A DNA stretch of 41,046 nt from UBA6197 sp047638075. GTDB taxonomy: Bacteria > Pseudomonadota > Alphaproteobacteria > Rhodobacterales > Rhodobacteraceae. How positions within the stretch are numbered: position 1 is the stretch's first letter; each line of letters begins with the position of its first letter. The stretch covers positions 1 through 41,046 of the forward strand of contig NZ_JBLJBV010000056.1 in the NCBI RefSeq assembly GCF_047638075.1, given 5' to 3'. Shown here piece after piece: positions 1 through 7,528 of the stretch. The notes beneath the pieces were generated by a model. The model was not told the DNA's origin and did no database searches. It saw only the letters and a program-made list of their open reading frames with translations. The position numbers and the translations under genes were made by a program.

Positions 1-2335
1 GCGGTGCGGCCAGCGCCTGCAACCGGCGCCCGGTTTCCGTGGCCGCGCCAAAGCCTGCGATATCGGCGTCGCGCGTGTCAAACAGGATCATACCGCCCGA
101 CCGCAGATACCGGTTGAGCCGCGCATAGGCGGTGGGCGATGGTGCGGGTTGATCCGGCGTCACCGGCCAATAGAGAAAGGTGAAAAGCGCCAGATCATCG
201 CTTTCCAGATCCACCGCCATGGGCACTGATGGTTCAACCGTCGTGCGCCGGAACAACACATCCGACAGGCCGCGCAGCCCCGCCTCAGCGATCCGGTCCA
301 CCTCGGCGTTGCCGGTGATGACATGGGCCAGCACCACGTTTGACGCCGCCTCGATCGCGCGTGCCTCGGGCATTTCGGCCTGCGCCCTCGGGGTCAGCGC
401 CAGCAGCGCCAGAACCACCACACCAGCGCGCGCGCCCCGAAGCCGCCCCGATACGGCAAGCGAGGCCAGAATATCAACCAGCAGCGCCAGCAGCGCCGCC
501 GCCAACAGCGCGCCCTTCAGCGGGGTTTCGCGTGGCACCTCGACCCCTTCGACCTCGACGGTCGCGGGCCAGACCGCAGGGGCCAAAACCCGGTCGGGCG
601 CGATCACGTTCAGCGCCACGCGCCTTTCGCCCGCGCCGTAAATCCCCGGCAGCAGTTTCGGGCCCAGTTGCGCCTTGGCCAGATCGTCACCAGCCACGCC
701 CGCCGCCTCACCCGCGTCGGTCAGCGCGCCTTGCGCGGTCAGCAGCCGTTCGGGCACCCAGGTAACCCCCGCCAGATCCTTGCCCCCCGTTTCGGCGGGC
801 CGCGTGGCAACGGAAAGCCGCTCCAGCATCTGCACGAACAGCCCCGACAGGGGCAGCGACGACCATTCCGCATTGGCGGTCACATGAAACAGCACCACCC
901 AGCCCTGCCCCAGCCGGGCGCGCGTGACCAATGGCGTGCCATCGGCCAGGGCGGCAATCGTGCGGTCGGCCAGTTCCGGGGCGGGTTCGGCCAAGACCTG
1001 GGCGCGCACCGTCACATCCTCGGGCACAGCCAGCCCCGCGAAGGGCGAGCCATCGGGGAAGGGCGCGAGGCCGCGCGGCTCGCCCCAACTCATCCGGCCG
1101 CCAACAGACCGGCCTCCGGCCCGGATCCGCACCGGCAAGAGCGCATCGTTGCCCGCGCCAGCCGCCGCCAGACGGGGCCCGGCAAAGCGGATCAGCACGC
1201 CGCCTTCCTCGACCCATTCGGCCAGTTGGTCGGCCTCGGCCACCTCTGCGACATCGGCCAGAATGACCACATCGGGCTTGGCCAGCAGCACATCTTCCAA
1301 CGTGCCGTCCAGTATATCGGCGGTGGGGGCCAGCGCCTGATGCAGGTAATGCGTGGGCGCCAGCAGTTCCAACCCCTCGCGCGCGGAACTGCCCGCGATC
1401 AGCGCCACCTTGCGGCGTTTTACGGCGTCGTCGGTCAGCGAAACGGCCCCGGCGGTGCGGGTTCCGGCCAGTTCGAACCGGGCGATGCGGTTGCGCAGTT
1501 CGGGCGGCAGGTCAAACACCGCCTCGGCCTGATCGGCACCCTCGAAGGGCACGGTGACGCGGGCAAGGTCGCGGTCCACGCCGTTCGGATCAAGCCCCAT
1601 CGCCACCACCTCAACCGCTTCGGCGGGGCCTGCACGCAGCACCGGCACCCTTAGCGCACCCTCAGCAAAACGCGCCGGACCCAGGGCCAGCACTGGGCTG
1701 CCGGGCTGCCAGATCCGCACCGCCCCGCGTGCCTCAAGCGCCGCCAAAAGCGGTGCGCGCGAAGGCCGCGCCACCCCATCCGACAGCCAGAGCGTTTCAA
1801 ACCGCCCCTCAGGCAGCACCTGACCGGGGTCAGCCGCCATCGGCTCCCACGGTTTGGGGGCAAGGCCGGGCAAGGCGGCTTCGGCCGCGTCGGCGGGGCC
1901 AAAAACCGGGGGATCGGCGGGCAGATCGGTCAGCGCCAGAACGGCCACGGGGCGGCCCGCCTGCGCCGCCTCGGTCAGGGCCTGACGTATCCTTTCCACC
2001 CGGCGCGGCCAGTCGCGGGCCGAGGCCCAACTGCCGTCTTCCAAGATCACCAGGGGCCCCATGCCGCTGACCTGCACCACCGGGTTCAGCACTGGCCCGG
2101 CAAATCCGATAATCGCCGCCGCCAACGCCGCGATCCGTAGCGCCAAAAGCCACCATGGCGTGCGGTCAGCCTGCACCGCCTCATCGGTCAGGCCCAGCAG
2201 CAGCGCCACACCCGGAAACCGCCGCCGGATTGGCGCAGGTGGCACCGCACGCAGCAATATCCACAGGATCGGCAGCGCGATCAGCCCCAGCAACAGCAGG
2301 GGCGAGGCAAACCCAATGGGGCCAATCGCCCACAT
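1..2335 (-). CDS. BatA/DUF4159 domain membrane protein (3' end cut by window edge)
   Basis: Read on the minus strand from ATG at 2335, the frame stays open to base 1, giving at least 778 codons without the C-terminal end. The N-terminus has two hydrophobic helices (residues about 8-28 and 62-84) typical of the BatA N-terminal domain. A long GC-rich periplasmic or cytoplasmic middle follows, then two more hydrophobic helices (about 610-650). The last visible part contains YLRSGGMILFDTRD, a hallmark of DUF4159. Its start overlaps the stop of the DUF58 gene by one base (TGATG), so it belongs to a MoxR-DUF58-DUF4159 operon. Such modules are linked in other bacteria to envelope maturation, metal insertion or stress tolerance; the role here is unknown. 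I trust the family call, but the exact 3' boundary lies outside the window. Confidence 0.88.
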   Translation of the reverse strand, partial: MWAIGPIGFASPLLLLGLIALPILWILLRAVPPAPIRRRFPGVALLLGLTDEAVQADRTPWWLLALRIAALAAAIIGFAGPVLNPVVQVSGMGPLVILEDGSWASARDWPRRVERIRQALTEAAQAGRPVAVLALTDLPADPPVFGPADAAEAALPGLAPKPWEPMAADPGQVLPEGRFETLWLSDGVARPSRAPLLAALEARGAVRIWQPGSPVLALGPARFAEGALRVPVLRAGPAEAVEVVAMGLDPNGVDRDLARVTVPFEGADQAEAVFDLPPELRNRIARFELAGTRTAGAVSLTDDAVKRRKVALIAGSSAREGLELLAPTHYLHQALAPTADILDGTLEDVLLAKPDVVILADVAEVAEADQLAEWVEEGGVLIRFAGPRLAAAGAGNDALLPVRIRAGGRSVGGRMSWGEPRGLAPFPDGSPFAGLAVPEDVTVRAQVLAEPAPELADRTIAALADGTPLVTRARLGQGWVVLFHVTANAEWSSLPLSGLFVQMLERLSVATRPAETGGKDLAGVTWVPERLLTAQGALTDAGEAAGVAGDDLAKAQLGPKLLPGIYGAGERRVALNVIAPDRVLAPAVWPATVEVEGVEVPRETPLKGALLAAALLALLVDILASLAVSGRLRGARAGVVVLALLALTPRAQAEMPEARAIEAASNVVLAHVITGNAEVDRIAEAGLRGLSDVLFRRTTVEPSVPMAVDLESDDLALFTFLYWPVTPDQPAPSPTAYARLNRYLRSGGMILFDTRDADIAGFGAATETGRRLQALAAP

Positions 2336-3228
2336 CAGCGCCGCCTTTCCAGCGCGGCATAAAGCCATAGCAGCGCCGCTTGGGCGGATTCACCCGTGTG
2401 ATGGGTCGAAAATTGCCACCCCGCCGACCGGGCAAGCGACGCCAGCAGCGCCCGCCTTTCCGCCAGACGGTCGCGGTAACGGCTTCGCAAATCGCCCGCC
2501 TGTCGCGTCTCATAGCGCAACGTGCCACCGATGCTTTCAAAGATCGTGCGCCCGTCAAAGGGAAACTCTTCCTCGACCGGATCCAGAACCTGCAGCATCA
2601 CGCCATTGACACCCCGGTCAGCCAGCGCCCCCAACGCCGATTGCACCGGCCCCGGATCGCCCATGAAGTCCGACATGAACACCGCGCGCGACCGCGCTAT
2701 GATTGCCGATGCCTCGGGCACACCATAATCCGCGCCCGCGCCTTCCGCCGAAAGCAGCGCCGCCAGTTGCATCAATTGCGCCTTGCCCGGGCGGGGGGGC
2801 GCCAATGGCCCCGCAAGCCCCACCCGTTCACCAGCGCGGATCATCAGCACCGCCAGCGCCAGCGCCAGCAGCCGCGCGCGGGCCGATTTTTCGGGCCGGG
2901 CCTTCGCCCCCGAAAACTGCATCGACGCCGCATCATCAACCCACAGATGCACCGATTGCGCCGCCTGCCATTCCCGGTCACGGATGATCTGCAAATCCGA
3001 CCGCGCCGAGCGGCGCCAGTCGATCAGACGCGCCTCATCGCCCTCATGGGCGGGGCGGAACTGCCAAAACTCGGCCCCCGCGCCCGCACGGCGACGGCCA
3101 TGCCCCCCCATCTGCACGGTCGATGCCAGATGCTCGGCCGCAACCAGCAGTGGCGGCAGGCTACTGGCCGCCGCCTCGCCTTCGCGGCGAAGGGCTAGGG
3201 CCGTGTCGATGGCGGGCCGCTGGGTCAC
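2335..3228 (-). CDS. DUF58 domain-containing protein
   Basis: This 297-residue protein carries the DUF58 signature around residues 58-78: FRPAHEGDEARLIDWRRSAR. A vWA-like stretch, LWVDDAASM (96-103), follows. No signal peptide or membrane helix is evident, so it is probably cytoplasmic, acting with the adjacent MoxR ATPase. The start is GTG at 3228 because it forms a GTGA overlap with the stop of the moxR-like gene, a strong sign of translational coupling. Its own stop touches the ATG of the BatA/DUF4159 gene. In known MoxR systems, DUF58/vWA proteins act as adaptors that bring the AAA+ ATPase to its client. The client here is not revealed by sequence. Confidence 0.92.
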   Translation of the reverse strand: MTQRPAIDTALALRREGEAAASSLPPLLVAAEHLASTVQMGGHGRRRAGAGAEFWQFRPAHEGDEARLIDWRRSARSDLQIIRDREWQAAQSVHLWVDDAASMQFSGAKARPEKSARARLLALALAVLMIRAGERVGLAGPLAPPRPGKAQLMQLAALLSAEGAGADYGVPEASAIIARSRAVFMSDFMGDPGPVQSALGALADRGVNGVMLQVLDPVEEEFPFDGRTIFESIGGTLRYETRQAGDLRSRYRDRLAERRALLASLARSAGWQFSTHHTGESAQAALLWLYAALERRR

Positions 3229-4232
3229 GCCGCAGCCTCGCCTTGGGTGACCTCGGCGGCGACATGGGCAATGACCCCGGCCAGCGTTTCGCCCCGCGCC
3301 CGTGCCGCGAACGACAGCGCCATCCGATGGGTCAGCACCGGGCGGGCCAGCGCCAGCACATCCTCGGCCGAGGGTGCAAACCGCCCCTGAAGCAGCGCCC
3401 GCGCCCGGGCCATCAGCATCAAGGCCTGCGCCGCCCGCGGCCCCGGCCCCCAGGCAACGGCGTCTTGCACGGTTGCCAGCGTCTCGGGTTCGCCGGGGCG
3501 GCAGGCGCGCACCAGATCCAAAATCAGCTCAACCACCGCATCGCCCACCGGCATTCGCCGCACCAGCGCCTGCGCCGCAATCAGCTCATCTGCAGTGAAC
3601 ACCTGATGCGCGGTGCTGATTTCGGCGCCCGTGGTGGCCAGCAAAATGTCACGCTCGGTCGCGCGGGTCGGATAATCGACGTCGATCTGAACAAGGAACC
3701 GGTCCAACTGCGCTTCGGGCAGCGGGTAGGTGCCTTCCTGCTCGATCGGGTTCTGGGTCGCCAGCACATGAAAGGGCTGACCAAGCGGCCTGTGCACGCC
3801 CGCCACCGTCACCTCGCGTTCCTGCATCGCTTGCAGCAGCGCCGACTGGGTGCGCGGGCTGGCGCGGTTGATCTCATCGGCCATCAGCAGCTGGCAAAAC
3901 ACCGGCCCTTCGATGAATCGAAAGGCGCGGCTGCCGTCAGCCGACGTTTCCAGCACCTCGGACCCCAGAATATCGGCGGGCATCAGGTCGGGCGTAAACT
4001 GGATCCGGCTGGATTTGAGGCCCATCACCGTGGCCAGCGTATCCACCAGCATCGTCTTGCCCAGACCGGGCAGCCCCACCAAAAGCCCATGCCCACCTGA
4101 CAAAAGCGCGGCCAAAACCAGCTCTACCACCCGCTCTTGCCCGATAAAGCGCCGGTCAATGGACGCCCGCGCCGCCGCCAGCTTTTCACCAAGGCGTTCA
4201 ATCTCAGCAATCAATTCGGCAGGCTCGGTCAT
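3225..4232 (-). CDS. MoxR-family AAA+ ATPase
   Basis: This 335-residue protein is a MoxR-type AAA+ ATPase. Walker A is GLPGLGKT (residues 53-60), Walker B is LLMADEIN (D119, E120), and the typical PRTQSALLQAMQERE helix follows directly. The C-terminal half is the AAA lid. MoxR ATPases act as chaperone-like machines for assembling or activating partner complexes. It is the first gene of a coupled three-gene minus-strand operon with the DUF58 and BatA/DUF4159 genes. The ATG at 4232 has a GGAG about nine bases upstream. It is divergent from the DUF1285 gene, and the predicted -35 of that gene overlaps this start codon. Confidence 0.95.
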   Translation of the reverse strand: MTEPAELIAEIERLGEKLAAARASIDRRFIGQERVVELVLAALLSGGHGLLVGLPGLGKTMLVDTLATVMGLKSSRIQFTPDLMPADILGSEVLETSADGSRAFRFIEGPVFCQLLMADEINRASPRTQSALLQAMQEREVTVAGVHRPLGQPFHVLATQNPIEQEGTYPLPEAQLDRFLVQIDVDYPTRATERDILLATTGAEISTAHQVFTADELIAAQALVRRMPVGDAVVELILDLVRACRPGEPETLATVQDAVAWGPGPRAAQALMLMARARALLQGRFAPSAEDVLALARPVLTHRMALSFAARARGETLAGVIAHVAAEVTQGEAAA

Positions 4233-4258
4233 GACAACGGCTCCATCTTCGCTATACT
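4231..4258 (+). promoter_or_regulatory. predicted sigma-70 type promoter for the DUF1285 gene
   Basis: ATGACA (4231-4236) and TATACT (4253-4258) are separated by 16 bases and each match five of six positions of the sigma-70 consensus. They lie in the 71-base divergent spacer, about 45 bases upstream of the DUF1285 start. The -35 overlaps the start codon of the minus-strand MoxR gene. This is a motif match only. Confidence 0.5.
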
Positions 4259-4303
4259 ACAGTCAAAGCAGATAACCCCACGATCACCAATGGCAAAGAC
4301 CCA

Positions 4304-4900
4304 ATGGCACAAACACCCCCCCCACAAAAGAACGTGAAGCCCTCGGCCGAGGGGCTGGCAGCCGCCGCGACGGCCGCAACCAAGAAGGGCCCGCCCCCCG
4401 TGCATTTGTGGAATCCAGCGTTTTGCGGCGACCTCGATATGGAAATTCGTCGTGACGGGACATGGTTCTATCTTGGCACACCCATCGGGCGGCAACCATT
4501 GGTGCGGCTCTTCGCCTCGATCCTCAAACGCGAGGGGGATAGCTACTTTCTGGTCACCCCGGTGGAAAAGGTCGGCATCCGCGTGGCCGATGTGCCCTTC
4601 ATCGCCGTCGATGCCGAGGCTACGGGCGCAGGCCCGACGCAGACCCTGACCTTCACCACCAATGTGGGCGACACCGTCACCGCCAGCGCCGATAATCCGC
4701 TGCGCGTCACCCGCGACGCTACCGGCGAACCCAGCCCCTATGTCCATATTCGCCGCGGGCTGGAAGCCCGGATTGACCGCAAGACTTTTTACCGCCTGAT
4801 CGACATCGCCAGCCACGCCCCCCATCAGGGCGAGGATTGGCTGGGCCTTTGGTCCGCCGGCACCTTCTTTCCGATCATCCCCATGACCGAGCTGCCTTGA
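4304..4900 (+). CDS. DUF1285 domain-containing protein
   Basis: This 198-residue protein begins with a Pro/Lys/Ala-rich low-complexity stretch (1-30). The DUF1285 domain follows, with blocks such as GDLDMEIRRDGTWFYLGTPI and LVRLFASIL. It is likely a soluble cytoplasmic protein, and its biochemical function is not known to me. The ATG at 4304 was preferred because an earlier ATG at 4290 is out of frame; the ribosome binding site is weak. The stop overlaps the start of the hydroxypyruvate isomerase-like gene (TGATG), so the two are probably co-transcribed. The divergent neighbour is a MoxR operon. Confidence 0.88.
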   Translation: MAQTPPPQKNVKPSAEGLAAAATAATKKGPPPVHLWNPAFCGDLDMEIRRDGTWFYLGTPIGRQPLVRLFASILKREGDSYFLVTPVEKVGIRVADVPFIAVDAEATGAGPTQTLTFTTNVGDTVTASADNPLRVTRDATGEPSPYVHIRRGLEARIDRKTFYRLIDIASHAPHQGEDWLGLWSAGTFFPIIPMTELP

Positions 4901-5661
4901 TGCCAAGGTTCGCCGCAAACCTGACCTTCCTGTTCACCGAACACCCCTTCATGGCGCGTTTCAAGGCTGCGAAAGAGGCCGGGTTCGATGCGGTCGAGGT
5001 GCTGTTTCCCTACGAGTTCTCCGCACAGGAAATGCGCGCCAGACTGGTTGAGAATGGCCTGACCTTTGTGCTGCTGAACGTGCCGCCCCCCAACTGGGCC
5101 GCGGGTGACCGGGGTTTTGCCGCCGTTCCGGGCGCAGAAACCCGCTTTCGCCACGATTTTGAACGCGCGTTGCGCTTTGCCGATGTGCTGAACCCCCACC
5201 ACATCCACATCATGTCCGGGCGCGCCAGCGGGGCGGTGGCCCGTGCCACCTATGTAAAAAACCTGCGTTGGGCGGCACAACGCGCCCCAACGCGCAACCT
5301 GACGATCGAGCCGCTGAACCCGGTCGACATGCCCGGCTACTTCCTGTCGGATTTCGACCTTGCCGCCGAGATACTGGATGAGGTCGCGGCCCCCAACCTC
5401 GGCCTGCAATTTGACGCCTATCACGCGCAGATGCTGACCGGCAGCGCCGCCGAAGCCTGGCAAAAACACCGGGCGCGCGCCACCCATGTCCAGATCGCAG
5501 GCGCGCCGGGGCGGCACGAACCCAGTGGCGGCGATATTGACTACCCCGCCTTTTTCAAATGTCTTGACGCGGGCGGCTACACAGGTTTTGTCAGCGCAGA
5601 ATACAACCCCGCCCGCACCACCAAAGAGGGCCTGGGCTGGCTAACAGAGGCGAAGGCATAA
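4900..5661 (+). CDS. hyi: hydroxypyruvate isomerase family protein (TIM barrel)
   Basis: This 253-residue protein has the xylose isomerase-like TIM barrel of the AP endonuclease 2 superfamily and matches the usual length of hydroxypyruvate isomerases. Two Glu residues in the expected catalytic positions are visible, E137 in LTIEPLN and E234 in FVSAEYNP. The N-terminal FLFTEHPFMARF block is also typical. Hydroxypyruvate isomerase interconverts hydroxypyruvate and tartronate semialdehyde in glyoxylate metabolism, but related OtnI-type isomerases share these features, so the substrate is not certain. The start at 4900 was chosen over an in-frame upstream one because it forms a TGATG overlap with the DUF1285 stop and begins with the conserved MPRFAANLTF. 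Confidence 0.85.
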   Translation: MPRFAANLTFLFTEHPFMARFKAAKEAGFDAVEVLFPYEFSAQEMRARLVENGLTFVLLNVPPPNWAAGDRGFAAVPGAETRFRHDFERALRFADVLNPHHIHIMSGRASGAVARATYVKNLRWAAQRAPTRNLTIEPLNPVDMPGYFLSDFDLAAEILDEVAAPNLGLQFDAYHAQMLTGSAAEAWQKHRARATHVQIAGAPGRHEPSGGDIDYPAFFKCLDAGGYTGFVSAEYNPARTTKEGLGWLTEAKA

Positions 5662-5675
5662 AAGGGGTAGCTTGG

Positions 5676-6482
5676 GTGAAAAAGCAGATCATCTGCATCA
5701 ACTGGGGCACGAAATACGGCCCCCGCTTCATCAATCGGCTCTATGCGATGGTTGCGCGCAATATCACCCCACCGTTCAGCTTTACCTGTTTTACCGATAA
5801 CGCCGATGGCCTGCGCCCCGAGATTGACTGCCAACCCCTTCCGCCGCTTGACGTGACAATGCCAGTCAACACCAAGGGCATCTGGCCCAAGGCCCGTCTT
5901 TGGGGGCCAACCCTTGGCACCCTGACCGGGCCAGTCCTGTTCCTGGATCTGGATCTGGTCATTACCGGCAACCTTGACGATTTCTTCACTTTTGGCGACC
6001 CCGATCAGGTGGTTTTGGCGCGCAACCCCGCCAAACCGTTTGAACGCCTTGGGCAAACCTCGGTCTTTCGGTTTCCGGTGGGTAAACTTCTGCCGCTTCA
6101 GGAAAAATTCCGCGCCGACCCGCAGGCAGTGGCTGATGAATACCGTTTTGAGCAGCGTTTCGTAACCCGCAACGCCCCCGGTGGCATTGACCTGTTCCCC
6201 AAGGCCTGGGTGCGTCATTTTCGCTATCAATGCATGCACGGCTTTCCGCTGAACTGGTTCTTGACGCCGCGCCTGCCCAAAGGCTGCAAGATCGTCATCT
6301 TTCCGGGTGGACTACACCCTGAACACGCGATCCGTGGCGGCTGGCACGGCCGCGAAGGCATCAGCCTGTGGCAGCACATCAAAGGCGTGCGGCAGCGCAA
6401 TCACGCCCAAGGCTCGGCCTGGCGCTACCTGCGCCATTTCATAAGGCCCACGTCATGGGTAGAAGATCACTGGCGCGAATAG
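5676..6482 (+). CDS. putative glycosyltransferase (GT-A, DxD type)
   Basis: This 268-residue protein starts IICINWGTKYGPRFINRLY. The segment PVLFLDLDLVITGNLDDFF (about residues 88-106) holds a DLDL motif like the metal-binding DxD of GT-A glycosyltransferases, with an upstream region resembling family 8 layouts. Later blocks NAPGGIDLFP and LPKGCKIVIFPGGLHP fit an acceptor-binding C-terminal half. It has no signal peptide, so it probably works in the cytoplasm on a sugar-nucleotide donor. The start is GTG at 5676 with AAAGGGG upstream. It follows hyi by 14 bases and ends two bases from the convergent CDF gene. Donor and acceptor cannot be named. Confidence 0.7.
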   Translation: MKKQIICINWGTKYGPRFINRLYAMVARNITPPFSFTCFTDNADGLRPEIDCQPLPPLDVTMPVNTKGIWPKARLWGPTLGTLTGPVLFLDLDLVITGNLDDFFTFGDPDQVVLARNPAKPFERLGQTSVFRFPVGKLLPLQEKFRADPQAVADEYRFEQRFVTRNAPGGIDLFPKAWVRHFRYQCMHGFPLNWFLTPRLPKGCKIVIFPGGLHPEHAIRGGWHGREGISLWQHIKGVRQRNHAQGSAWRYLRHFIRPTSWVEDHWRE

Positions 6483-6484
6483 CC

Positions 6485-7417
6485 CTAACCGATTGCCGTC
6501 TGATCGGCGCAACCGCCGGCGCGGGTCTCCACCTCAAAGGTCGCGTGGGTCAGGCCCAACTCCTCGGCCAGCACGGTTTTGGCCGCGCGGATTGCCTCGG
6601 CAAAGTCAGCCCCCTCAGCCAGCACCAGATGCGCGGAAACCGCATTTCGCGCCTCATCAATCTGCCACAGGTGCAGGTGGTGAACCCCCTCTACACCCCG
6701 AACGCCAAGAATACACGCCTCAACCGACGCCGCGGTCAGGCCGTCCGGCGCCCCCAGCATCAAAATCCGCAATACCGGCATCAACTCGGCGGCCACATGC
6801 CACAGGATGAACGCCGAAATCCCCAGCGTCAGCAGCGGATCAACCAAACGCCAATCGTAAAGCAGGATCAACGCGCCGCCGACAATCACCGCCACCGAGG
6901 CCCCGGCATCGGCCAGATTATGCAAAAACGCCGCCCGTATATTCATGCTGTCCTTTGACAGCCGCCAAGTCAGCGCGGCGGTCGCCAGATCAATCGCCAA
7001 CGCCAACCCCGCCAGCCAGACCACGATCCAGCCCGCAACCTCAGGCGGGCTGGCCAGGCGGCCAATCGCCTCCACGGCAAGCCAAAGGGAAATGATCACC
7101 AGCGTCACATAATTGATCAACGCCGCCACAATCTCGGCCCGCGCCCACCCATAACTCATCCGCGCATCGGCCCCGCGCCGCGCCAATTTGCGCGCGCCAA
7201 AGGCCAGCACCAGCGACATCGCGTCGGAAAAGTTATGAACCCCATCCGCAATCAACGCCATTGACCCGGCAATCAGCCCGCCAATGATCTGCGCCACCGT
7301 CAGCGCGATATTGACCGCCACCGCAAAGGCGACCCGCCGGTCCCCCGATGCCGCACTCAGCCCATGCGTATGGCGATGCGCCGACGTGTGGCCAGGGTGA
7401 TGATGGTCATGTGGCAT
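6485..7417 (-). CDS. cation diffusion facilitator (CDF) metal exporter
   Basis: This 310-residue inner-membrane protein has the CDF layout. It opens with a His-rich N-terminus (HDHHHPGH...HRHTHG, residues 3-19), followed by six transmembrane helices and a cytoplasmic C-terminal domain (about 215-300). The metal site motifs are ADGVHNFSD (D58, H61, D65) in helix 2 and HNLAD (H166, D170) in helix 5. The H/D pattern and N-terminal His cluster fit a Zn(II)/Co(II)/Cd(II) exporter of the CzcD/ZitB type, driven by proton exchange. The ATG at 7417 follows AAAGGT. It lies downstream of polA on the same strand, separated by 111 bases that hold a copy of the intergenic repeat. No metal-responsive regulator adjoins it. 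Confidence 0.92.
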   Translation of the reverse strand: MPHDHHHPGHTSAHRHTHGLSAASGDRRVAFAVAVNIALTVAQIIGGLIAGSMALIADGVHNFSDAMSLVLAFGARKLARRGADARMSYGWARAEIVAALINYVTLVIISLWLAVEAIGRLASPPEVAGWIVVWLAGLALAIDLATAALTWRLSKDSMNIRAAFLHNLADAGASVAVIVGGALILLYDWRLVDPLLTLGISAFILWHVAAELMPVLRILMLGAPDGLTAASVEACILGVRGVEGVHHLHLWQIDEARNAVSAHLVLAEGADFAEAIRAAKTVLAEELGLTHATFEVETRAGGCADQTAIG

Positions 7418-7479
7418 GAATTACCTTTGCCAGATCGTGCACTCCGCCCTCCAGCGTTTCATCAGCCTATCCGAAAGCA

Positions 7480-7513
7480 GCTTTTGTTTGGCCCAAATAC
7501 TCCCGCCGGAGGC
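7480..7513. repeat. intergenic repeat copy 1 (AATACTCCCGCCGG core)
   Basis: This stretch contains TTTGTTTGGCCCAAATACT followed by CCCGCCGGAGGC. From 7482 to 7513 it matches 11642-11673 with one mismatch over 32 bases, and its left part matches the inverse of 22043-22065 with one mismatch. It sits just past the polA stop, so it is in the 3' region of polA and ahead of the CDF gene. This copy has no inverted partner, so it does not form the long hairpin seen at 11.6 kb. Confidence 0.8.
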
Positions 7514-7528
7514 TCCTGCCCTGGCACC

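Noticed and set aside
668..1654. Long plus-strand open frames opposite the BatA/DUF4159 gene
   Set aside because: His/Arg/Gln-rich composition typical of the antisense of GC-rich genes; no domain, and they overlap a well-supported minus-strand gene.
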